Shown in pieces: positions 37,901 to 44,070 of a stretch of DNA of 64,000 nt. Origin of the DNA: Candidatus Hydrogenedentota bacterium (lineage in GTDB: Bacteria > Hydrogenedentota > Hydrogenedentia > Hydrogenedentales > JAGMZX01); NCBI GenBank assembly GCA_029556545.1, contig JAKQEQ010000130.1, forward strand, positions 1 to 64,000, in the 5' to 3' direction. The first letter of the stretch is position 1. Every line of letters starts with the position of its first letter. The translations under genes and the position numbers were made by a program. The notes under the pieces are model-generated. The model saw only the letters and a program-made list of their open reading frames with translations. It ran no database searches and was not told the DNA's origin.

Positions 37901-39391
37901 TATATGCCCGTCGGGTGGGGCCTCCAGGTGGCCGCCGACCCCTTGATTCGACTGTCCTACGTCACGGGCGGGCACTACTACGCCACGCGCAATGTCCCGA
38001 CGGGCGAGGTGGACGCCTTCGGCAACGCCGTCCGCGTTCCGGTCGCGTCCACGCTGCGTGCGTGGTGCGAAACCGACCTTGCCGATGACTGCGATCAGTC
38101 TATCGCGAGAGACCTGAAATCGCAGGTCGTTCTTAACTACTCGACGCTGAAGAACGAGGCGAACGTGGTGGTTCAGGGGCGGCTTACCTTCAACGATCCT
38201 AACGATCAGAACAGCCCCTGCCTGCCGGAGCAGGGCGATATTTCCGGCTCGTTTAGCCACACGCAACTGGACTTCCAGGCGATCTCCGGCGACCCGCGTC
38301 TCGGCCAGGTTTCCCTGCGGACCGACGGGCTTGAGGGCGACGGCACGGCGCGGGTGGTCGTGCGCCTCGAATATGCGCCGCGCAACCTGCGGCGTATCGC
38401 GTTCAGTTTCCAGGTGGACAGCGTCGAGCCTTATGCGGTGAACATCGTCAAAGTCGCGGAGAGCGCGGGCGGCGTGTTCCCCACGTGGACGCAAAGCGGC
38501 GCGCTGGCCAACCTCGCGTTCGCCACCCCGGATAACACACCGCTGCAGTACGGCGATTTCGGCGACATGTTTGAACTGCGCTTCTCGAACGTGACCCTGC
38601 CTTTCACCGTGCACGCCGCCGTGACGGACCCCGTCATCGTTCCCGCGAATCCCGAGTCAAAATACTTCACCATCCCCGACAGCATCTACGTCGGCGCGAC
38701 CCGTTTTCTGGCGCCCGCTTTCCCGACGCCGCTAATTTCCTCAGTGCCCCAAATGACGCTCGGCGCAGACGACGCGCGTATCATCGACCTGGGCACGGCG
38801 ATAGACGCGGCGCAAATTTCGATCTGGAATGGCGGCGGCAGCCACGCGCCCACGGGGGTGTGGCTCGACTGGTTCCTGAATATCGAGGAGGGGGCCGGCT
38901 TTGTCTCCGTCGTGCCCCTCGAAGGGACGGTCGTTTCGACCCTTACGCCCGACCTGATCACCGCGACGGTCAACCGCGCGCAAGCGCCGGGCGACTACCG
39001 GGTCGTTCTGGGATTCAGCTATGTCTACGGGTCCCTGGGCCTGACTTTCCTGGGCAAGCCGATTACCCTATTGTTCACCGTTACGGATGCCGCCCTCGAG
39101 GTTACGCCTACGGTCTTCGCCTTTGGCGACGTCACCGTCGATCTGCCCATTGCCGTCACAAACACCGGCCAGGGCGTCTTGCGTTGGTCCATTAACACCG
39201 CCGCGCTCCCGGCGTGGCTTGTCGTCACGCAAGGTTCGGGCGTGCTCGGACCTGGACAGAGCAGCAACTTCCTCGTGCGCGCACTACGCGGGCAGGCGCC
39301 GGGACCGGGAGACCATCTCCATACCTTCCTGTTGGAGACGGACATCGGCCAGTCGGTGCAACTCACCGCGACCATGACCGTCAACCCATAA
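34907..39391 (+). CDS. Giant BACON/Ig-repeat lipoprotein with VWA domain (paralogue), 1494 aa
   Basis: The signal ends LALAGC-PWQP. About seven beta-sandwich repeats of 90-100 residues precede the VWA domain (for example LFVSPLAVNFGP, LQVSPTFLDFGD, LFVLPDSLAFGV, FVVSRSHIAFGV, LVVAPTEIDFST), and two follow it. The VWA domain (about 830-1010) has an intact metal site: DYSGSM, GATTLL and VTDGR. Just before it, FTIYEKGEPLEITETNQF matches FLVYEDEVLIDPRETNQF in the upstream protein, which confirms paralogy. The start is well supported by AAGGAG seven bases before ATG 34907. The 42-bp gap to the upstream gene suggests one transcript. Lipobox plus repeats place it on the outer membrane or surface. 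Confidence 0.82.
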   Translation: MTHRNWKIVSLCIAAACLALAGCPWQPLLFVSPLAVNFGPTSTTQTFRIYNAGGGMLSWEVSEELPWLTLVEKTAGKQGAILQGTTTTEIDVIEMRIDRTALVGANASGQVLITSNGGNQTVAVSATVAATAQLQVSPTFLDFGDSLSTAQLTLTNLGLEALNWQLAVSPDSPWLSATPTEGTLSSQGATAAVTVTANRAALPPGAFQGLISFTSNGGDVQVIAAIETPVLFVLPDSLAFGVLASPTSRLVTLQNQGLDPIPWTATANAAGGWLSVTPSSGNVPAGATQQINVTASPTGLAPGAYSGEVVVAAAGLGFTKAIPVTMSVSGFVVSRSHIAFGVIERAASDTFAITNTGATPIPWQIQKPAAATWLNVSPASGTLTASETITVTADPTVVAAGQYDVNLSILHDDATEIVRVTMTRPAPPALVVAPTEIDFSTTRVEQTLAIWNPGTGTVGWRIDTTGFPAWLSLTPAVGGIASGTVTGDETAILAVRVDRDQAPPGSLNFSHTFAVEAVSGASGSVDVLVRMTIPVTPRIEIEADGFDSTGIPFVNLDVDENAVTFKISNVGNGALFWSISGQEQAPWITSVAPAQGTLDPNTQTTVTISVDRRTLTYLGAQHLLTITSNDPNTGAALLLVEIQVAKVISVATRPQQLAFGVDVISDVLEVANFGDPDTVLNFAVTSNKEWLNVFPDSGTSIGTPTTIKDWQPISVTVDRSLIDGVGASAKLTVTAFQVVDGQRVPLPGVAPIEVPVSVEAVELSFESARPRLRVPSLVRTVLLMRNIRQQVLPIPDALLGEVARKFTIYEKGEPLEITETNQFLRSANRIRANVMILLDYSGSMLSAARQAVEPEIANAEDPIQALYESCIPQLINELPDHYRIALAVMSERIGDGSELSSLRLLGGDDGEEVFTTNKAVLEARLFALDVNDNGATTLLPTLQAAANVLLAEDLDENRIPFDDADMRAIIAVTDGRLTTSSNLSIPDTALHLLDRHVRYMPVGWGLQVAADPLIRLSYVTGGHYYATRNVPTGEVDAFGNAVRVPVASTLRAWCETDLADDCDQSIARDLKSQVVLNYSTLKNEANVVVQGRLTFNDPNDQNSPCLPEQGDISGSFSHTQLDFQAISGDPRLGQVSLRTDGLEGDGTARVVVRLEYAPRNLRRIAFSFQVDSVEPYAVNIVKVAESAGGVFPTWTQSGALANLAFATPDNTPLQYGDFGDMFELRFSNVTLPFTVHAAVTDPVIVPANPESKYFTIPDSIYVGATRFLAPAFPTPLISSVPQMTLGADDARIIDLGTAIDAAQISIWNGGGSHAPTGVWLDWFLNIEEGAGFVSVVPLEGTVVSTLTPDLITATVNRAQAPGDYRVVLGFSYVYGSLGLTFLGKPITLLFTVTDAALEVTPTVFAFGDVTVDLPIAVTNTGQGVLRWSINTAALPAWLVVTQGSGVLGPGQSSNFLVRALRGQAPGPGDHLHTFLLETDIGQSVQLTATMTVNP

Positions 39392-39573
39392 CCGGACCCG
39401 TGACCGGGCGTGCGGCGATCATACGGCGGGGCCGTCGGGTCGCGTCGGGAGTCCGCCTTCTTGCGCGTTTCCGATTGTATCGTGTATCGTCAGGGGGAAT
39501 GACGTGCGTGAAGGGGGTGTTGTCGAAAACGAGGCGATTCGCCCGGACGAGTCTCCCGCGGATGGCTTAAGGC

Positions 39574-39780
39574 ATGACGGTTCTATTGGTAAATATCATA
39601 CTGGCATTCGCCGCGATGGCGGTTATCCTGGCGACGTGGACCGCCGTGCATCTCCTGGCGCGCCGACGCATGGGCGAGCGGACCTTCTCCTGCAAAGGCC
39701 CCACCGTCGATGCGCAAGGCTTGGCGCGATGCTGCAAAGGCGATGGCTCCATCTGCTCGGAAATCCCACAGGGCCGGTAA
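39574..39780 (+). CDS. Small single-pass membrane protein with Cys-rich tail, 68 aa
   Basis: One N-terminal membrane helix (VNIILAFAAMAVILATWTAVHLL, residues about 5-28), a basic stretch RRRMGER, then a tail with four Cys (SCKGP, ARCCKGDGSIC). The single helix plus Cys-rich tail is reminiscent of NqrM-type (DUF539) maturation factors of Na+-NQR, but the Cys spacing is not the one I recall for that family and no nqr genes are near. The ribosome site is weak (AAGG directly before the ATG). It could bind metal or an iron-sulfur cluster. The 182 bp before it contain nothing that I recognise. Confidence 0.5.
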   Translation: MTVLLVNIILAFAAMAVILATWTAVHLLARRRMGERTFSCKGPTVDAQGLARCCKGDGSICSEIPQGR

Positions 39781-39853
39781 TCGCCTTACGTCATGACCCT
39801 GACGTGGTCACGACCCGCCCGCGGGTCGTTCGCGATCTTGGCAACGAGCTTGT

Positions 39854-39881
39854 TTGATTGTCCGGGATCTTTTGTTATAAT
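39854..39881 (+). promoter_or_regulatory. Sigma-70 promoter of the acidic zinc-ribbon gene
   Basis: TTGATT (39854-39859), 16-base spacer, perfect TATAAT (39876-39881). The start codon is 55 bases downstream. Confidence 0.6.
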
Positions 39882-39935
39882 CGGGCGCCTTCGCGGGGAG
39901 GCATTCCGCGAGAATATCGAACAGGGAGTTCGTGT

Positions 39936-40394
39936 ATGCCGGTGAAATATAAATGTCCGAAATGTGAGCGGCGCTACGTCGAATGGGGCGCGGAGAAATA
40001 CGGCTTCAAGTGTCCCCATTGCGTGCAGGAGGAACTCGTGCGGTTGGGCGCGGTCGAGCAGTCGTCCTCGCGGCAGACTTCGATGAAGCGGCGCCTGCGC
40101 CGGCCCGCGCCGCAGCCCGTGCCGGACGAAGAGGCGGAAATGCTGGAAGTTGTCGAGGCGCCCGCGCCGGAGGACGTTGACGAGGAAGAAGAAGAACTGG
40201 AGGAGGAGGAGGAGGTCCAGGTGGGTGTCGGGGCCGCCGCCGTTCCTTCCACGGAGGAGGATGCCGATACCGATGCGGAACCCGCCGCTGACGAAACCCT
40301 GATTGAAGGCGAAGAGGACATGGAGATCGGAGGGGGGTTCGAGGAGGGCGGCAATGAGGAGCTTCCGGACGAAATGGAGCTAGAGGACCGCTGA
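39936..40394 (+). CDS. Zinc-ribbon protein with long acidic tail, 152 aa
   Basis: The first 35 residues form a zinc ribbon (YKCPKCERRY and FKCPHCVQEE). A basic linker (MKRRLRRPAP) follows, and then an extremely Glu/Asp-rich tail (about residues 65-152, with runs such as DEEEEELEEEEE). No catalytic domain is seen. Such proteins may bind nucleic acid or basic proteins; the function is unknown. Start ATG 39936 has GGGAG nine bases upstream and begins just before the ribbon. A good promoter lies upstream and a strong terminator 24 bp downstream, so it is probably a monocistronic gene. Confidence 0.7.
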   Translation: MPVKYKCPKCERRYVEWGAEKYGFKCPHCVQEELVRLGAVEQSSSRQTSMKRRLRRPAPQPVPDEEAEMLEVVEAPAPEDVDEEEEELEEEEEVQVGVGAAAVPSTEEDADTDAEPAADETLIEGEEDMEIGGGFEEGGNEELPDEMELEDR

Positions 40395-40418
40395 CCCGAG
40401 ACCACAACGACGTTTACC

Positions 40419-40450
40419 GCGGCGCGTTCAGGCTCGCGCCGCTTTTCTTT
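40419..40450. terminator. Rho-independent terminator
   Basis: GCGGCGCG, 8-base loop, CGCGCCGC, then TTTTCTTT. The T-run is on the plus strand, so it ends the acidic zinc-ribbon transcript; the stem may also help the convergent gene. Confidence 0.85.
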
Positions 40451-40499
40451 CAGCTCTCCGGGTTCGGCCGTTGAACGGGTGGGCCGCCGCAGGCAGTTG

Positions 40500-41234
40500 C
40501 TACGGCGCGGCGGGCGTCTCGTTAGCGCGGTCGGTCGGCTTGGTCTCTTGGTCTCGGGCGTCGCCTGCCGCCTCGCGCGCCTTCTTCGCCTCCGCATCCG
40601 TCGTCAGAATAAGCCGGTCGTGGTGATAGACCACCGCCAAGTCCGGAAACTCGCGCAGAAACTGGTAATTCAGCACGGCGAAGAATGTGGTCCCCGGCTC
40701 AATCCGCGCGGTCCACCGCCGCTGCTCGGCGGCGGCCGGCTCCAGCCCCGGTCCCAGTTCGAGCGGCACCTCCGCCTCTTTGCTGAGCCGCACGATGGCG
40801 GCGAGCGCGTCTTCGTCCGCGATAGTGATCGGGTGTTCGGAGACGGGACCGACGAGTTTCTCGTACAGCGCGGGCGCCAGCTTGACGCCGGGAATGAGTT
40901 CCTGTTCCGGCGCGACCGGCCCTTCCTTGCCTCCTTGCGGTATGGGCTTGGTGGTGTCCAGTTCCACCGTCGCCACCTGCCGCATGGGCAGGGTCATCTC
41001 GACCCCGTCCATAATGCGGATGACCAACTCGCGGGCGTCCTGCCGGATGACCTTGAAGCCAACGAGTTGCTTCCCGCTCTTGAGCGTAATGACGTCGCCT
41101 CGAGGTTGACGGGCGACGGTTTCCGGAGAGGTATCGGCGGACGGCGAGGCCGCGCCTTCCTGCGACCAGCCCGCCGGACACAAGAAGATCACAGCGGCTA
41201 AGAATAGCCGTAAAACCCGCCCCGAAGCCTGCAT
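40500..41234 (-). CDS. Exported protein of unknown function, 244 aa
   Basis: The signal peptide (LRLFLAAVIFLCPAGWS) is followed by a short region resembling an SH3-like strand set (GDVITLKSGKQLVGFKVIRQDARELVIRIMDG, quoted in part), where GKQLVGF and MTLPMRQVATVEL recall RNA- or peptide-binding small barrels seen in many planctomycete-like exported proteins. The C-terminus is low complexity, rich in Ala, Glu and Lys. No enzyme motif is recognised. It is divergent from the receiver-like gene at 41435 with 200 bp between. Confidence 0.6.
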   Translation of the reverse strand: MQASGRVLRLFLAAVIFLCPAGWSQEGAASPSADTSPETVARQPRGDVITLKSGKQLVGFKVIRQDARELVIRIMDGVEMTLPMRQVATVELDTTKPIPQGGKEGPVAPEQELIPGVKLAPALYEKLVGPVSEHPITIADEDALAAIVRLSKEAEVPLELGPGLEPAAAEQRRWTARIEPGTTFFAVLNYQFLREFPDLAVVYHHDRLILTTDAEAKKAREAAGDARDQETKPTDRANETPAAP

Positions 41235-41434
41235 ACCCGCGAGTCTCCATCTCTCAAGACCATTCTAGGAGCGTTGCCCCCGCAAGTCAAGCCCTTTCTT
41301 GCCTTTTCTCGGCCTGGACGCGGCCATGCGCGGAGCTTCCGCGCCCGTCAATCGCGCCGTCCCGGCGGGGTTGATGCATTGGCAAGCCCTGTGCCATTAT
41401 GGGTGCGCGGGCACAGCCCGTGGAGAAGGATCGC

Positions 41435-41803
41435 ATGGCCCGAATCATCCTTGCGGGAACCGACGGCCCCAGTATCGCCGTCCTTGCCGCCGAACTCGAG
41501 GCGGAAGGACATGAGGTCGTCAAGGCATCGGACGGATACGACGCATATGGCTTGGCGTCAACGGCGGATTTGGTATTTATAGAGATGGATTTGCCGGTTT
41601 ATAGCGGTTTTGATTTGTGTGCGATGCTGCGAAGCGACCCGGACATGCCCCCGGGTTTGCCCCTGGTCCTGTTCACCGATGAGAATCTCGACCCGCGCAG
41701 AATGGAGCGCGCCCGCGCCACATGCCGTTTCCCGAAGACCCATGGCACGGGCGACCTGCGCGACCTGCTTGCGGCATTGCTGGGGGAAAAGGCCCGCGCG
41801 TAG
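41435..41803 (+). CDS. Receiver-like domain protein with Glu at the phospho-acceptor site, 122 aa
   Basis: The length and strand pattern match a stand-alone CheY-like receiver: IILAGTDGPS at the start, GHEVVKASDGYDAYGLA, LVFIEMDLPVYSGFDL, LPLVLFTDEN, and FPKTHG with the conserved Lys (K101). The phospho-acceptor Asp is replaced by Glu (E50), and the N-terminal acidic pair is reduced to one Asp (D10). This is a mimic of the phosphorylated state or a degenerate receiver, so it probably does not work as a phosphorylated switch. ATG 41435 has GGAGAAGGA upstream. No kinase is adjacent. Confidence 0.75.
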   Translation: MARIILAGTDGPSIAVLAAELEAEGHEVVKASDGYDAYGLASTADLVFIEMDLPVYSGFDLCAMLRSDPDMPPGLPLVLFTDENLDPRRMERARATCRFPKTHGTGDLRDLLAALLGEKARA

Positions 41804-41892
41804 GCCGCGCCTGTTCGTCCCGTCTCTGCTGTCCGTATGCCTTGGCAGGGCGTGTTCCCCCTCCACTCTCCAAAGCGGGGCGTTGCGCCCCC

Positions 41893-43926
41893 TCACTCCG
41901 TCTGTGGCGGCAGGGCGTCCAGCGCCCGGCCGATCTGGACCCGGATTTGTTCGATGCGCTCCGCCAGGTTTGTGAGTTCTTGCGGGGTGGTTTGCGGCCC
42001 GAAGAGCATGCCCGGCAGGATGCGTCGCGCCTCGTCCGTGGGCAGCCTGCCTTCCCGCACGGCGTCCCTGAGCGCGGCCAGATACTCGAAGTCCTCGATG
42101 CCGTCGCGCAACCGCAGCAGGCGCGCGGACGGGATGCACGTTTCGACGCCCGGATAGACCAGGGGTTGCCGGGCCGCCTCCCCGAGCGTTTCTGCCGACC
42201 CGCCCGCACTCCAGTCCGGCGGCCACCAATTCAGTGTTCCCGCGTGGCAGCCTTCAAGGCCGCGACTGTGGCAGACCCACGCAACAAGCCGCGCCTCCGC
42301 CGGGTGCGCGTCGAGAGCGAGCGAAGGAAACGAATCCGGCTGCAGTAGCAGCCACGGCGAGACGGGCGGCGCGGAAGGGATGGGCGGCGCATCCTCCTCG
42401 TCGTGGTTGAGTCGAAGTTCGGCGATGCCGGGCGTATCGGCAGCGCCGCCGCGCCATCCGATGCGCAGGCCGAGCACGTCCTTCGGATATCCCAGCGTGC
42501 CGACGGAGGCCATGCGGGGGTATACCCCGAGCAAGTCGTGATGCTGCCAGATGACCGTCGAGGGGGCATAGGCGCGCCCGTCATACGTGGTTTCGAGGAG
42601 GAGGTCCCGCGGCGCGCGCCCGGTGGTCCAGAAAATCACGACGGACCGCAGGGGCGTGGGTGTGTCGAAGTCCAACGCTATCCAATTCGCCGACCGGGAG
42701 CCGGACTGCCTTTCGGGCAGCCAGGCGCTTACGCGGGCGCCGTCGCAGGCGTCTTCCGGCAGCGTCGCGACGCCTTCCGGCGAGGTCCCGTTCGAGGAGG
42801 CGCGCACGCGATAGGGGAGGGGTTCCTCCTCGACGAGCGACTCGCCCGAGAGCAGTCGCCTGGCGTACTCGGGTTCATAACCGAGAAACGGGGCGGCCCA
42901 GATTTCGGCGTAGCGCTCCCACTGCGGATGTAGCGGGGCGGCGATCAATCGCTTGAACCGCTTATCGGCGCGCCAGACCCGGTGCAGGGTTGCCAGCGTC
43001 GCCAGCCATTGATCGCGACGGGGCGGCACGCGGACCTCGACGAAGGCCCGTTCGAGCCAACCCCGCGCCGCCAGCCAATTCCCCATGTCGTGCAGCAGCA
43101 ATTGCAGCGCGTCCTGCAATTCGCCGGGCCGCGGATCGGGCACCAGGAGCGTCGCGTGGCCGTTGGCGCTCGCGTCGATGGCGGCCATCCGGGACGCGGT
43201 AACGGCATATTCGAGGTGTTCCTTCCACGGCCCCGTGTCCGCGCGTCCCGAGGCGTCGATGCGGACCAGTTCGCCGCCGTCCCACACGGGATACGAGAGG
43301 CGGAACGGCGCGAGCGCGTCGTAGACCGGTTTCCAGGCCTCGAGGGAATCGTCGAGGCCGTACACGCGCCGCAACGCGCCCCGGTCCAGCGCCGTGTAGA
43401 CGCGCAGGCGCGAAACCTCCGGCAAGGTGAACGCGAACACTTCAAGGCGGACCGGGACGGTCCGCGCGCGGCGACTCGCGCCGAGCACGCGTACCTGGCC
43501 GGTATGGACGCCGGGCAGCACATCCCGGGGCACGGCGTAACTAACCCAGAACGCGGCGGTCTCGCCGGCGGCAAGAGCGCTCGGGTGACCGGGGCCGAAG
43601 GGTATCAACACGTCGGGCCACGCCGCTGCGGCGCCGATCGCGCGCGGCGAGGGCTTGTTAGCCGAGGCGGGGCCGACTGCATACACCGTTGGCGCGGGGA
43701 TTTCGCCCGTGGGATCGCCCACCACATCGAGACGGTCGATCCCCTTGCGCCCGGCGCGCACAAACAGGAGAAACGACTCGCATTCGCCGCGCGCGACGTA
43801 GAGCCGCGCCTCGGGCGACGCGGCGATCGTTCCGCGGCTCGCGTCGAAGAGCGGGCAAAACGTCGAGGTGGTCCATATCTCCGTCGACGTGGCCGCAAGC
43901 AGGCTGAATAGCAAGGCCGAGATCAT
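41893..43926 (-). CDS. Exported DUF4091 family protein (glycoside-hydrolase-like), 677 aa
   Basis: A short signal (MISALLFSLLAATS) leads into an N-terminal beta-sandwich and a central TIM-barrel-like region. The C-terminal half includes a discoidin-like beta domain (SANWIALDFDTPTPLRSVVIFW, quoted in part) inserted before the DUF4091 end, with GTLNWWPPDW and LRLRDGIEDFEYLAALRDA. DUF4091 proteins are predicted carbohydrate-active enzymes. The start is uncertain: ATG 43926 gives the signal peptide, while a TTG at 43962 has the better ribosome site (AAGGAA). It is divergent from the GH78 gene with 144 bp between. Confidence 0.75.
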   Translation of the reverse strand: MISALLFSLLAATSTEIWTTSTFCPLFDASRGTIAASPEARLYVARGECESFLLFVRAGRKGIDRLDVVGDPTGEIPAPTVYAVGPASANKPSPRAIGAAAAWPDVLIPFGPGHPSALAAGETAAFWVSYAVPRDVLPGVHTGQVRVLGASRRARTVPVRLEVFAFTLPEVSRLRVYTALDRGALRRVYGLDDSLEAWKPVYDALAPFRLSYPVWDGGELVRIDASGRADTGPWKEHLEYAVTASRMAAIDASANGHATLLVPDPRPGELQDALQLLLHDMGNWLAARGWLERAFVEVRVPPRRDQWLATLATLHRVWRADKRFKRLIAAPLHPQWERYAEIWAAPFLGYEPEYARRLLSGESLVEEEPLPYRVRASSNGTSPEGVATLPEDACDGARVSAWLPERQSGSRSANWIALDFDTPTPLRSVVIFWTTGRAPRDLLLETTYDGRAYAPSTVIWQHHDLLGVYPRMASVGTLGYPKDVLGLRIGWRGGAADTPGIAELRLNHDEEDAPPIPSAPPVSPWLLLQPDSFPSLALDAHPAEARLVAWVCHSRGLEGCHAGTLNWWPPDWSAGGSAETLGEAARQPLVYPGVETCIPSARLLRLRDGIEDFEYLAALRDAVREGRLPTDEARRILPGMLFGPQTTPQELTNLAERIEQIRVQIGRALDALPPQTE

Positions 43927-44070
43927 GGCTTCGATTATGCGAACCCGCACTCGCGCACGCAAGCGTTCCTTGCCCCGGCCGCCGCCGGGGCTTATACTCG
44001 GTGTTCTCCAACCGGCGCGTTGCCGGGGCGGGCGCGAGATCCGCTCGGGGTGATCAGGAAGGGTAACACC

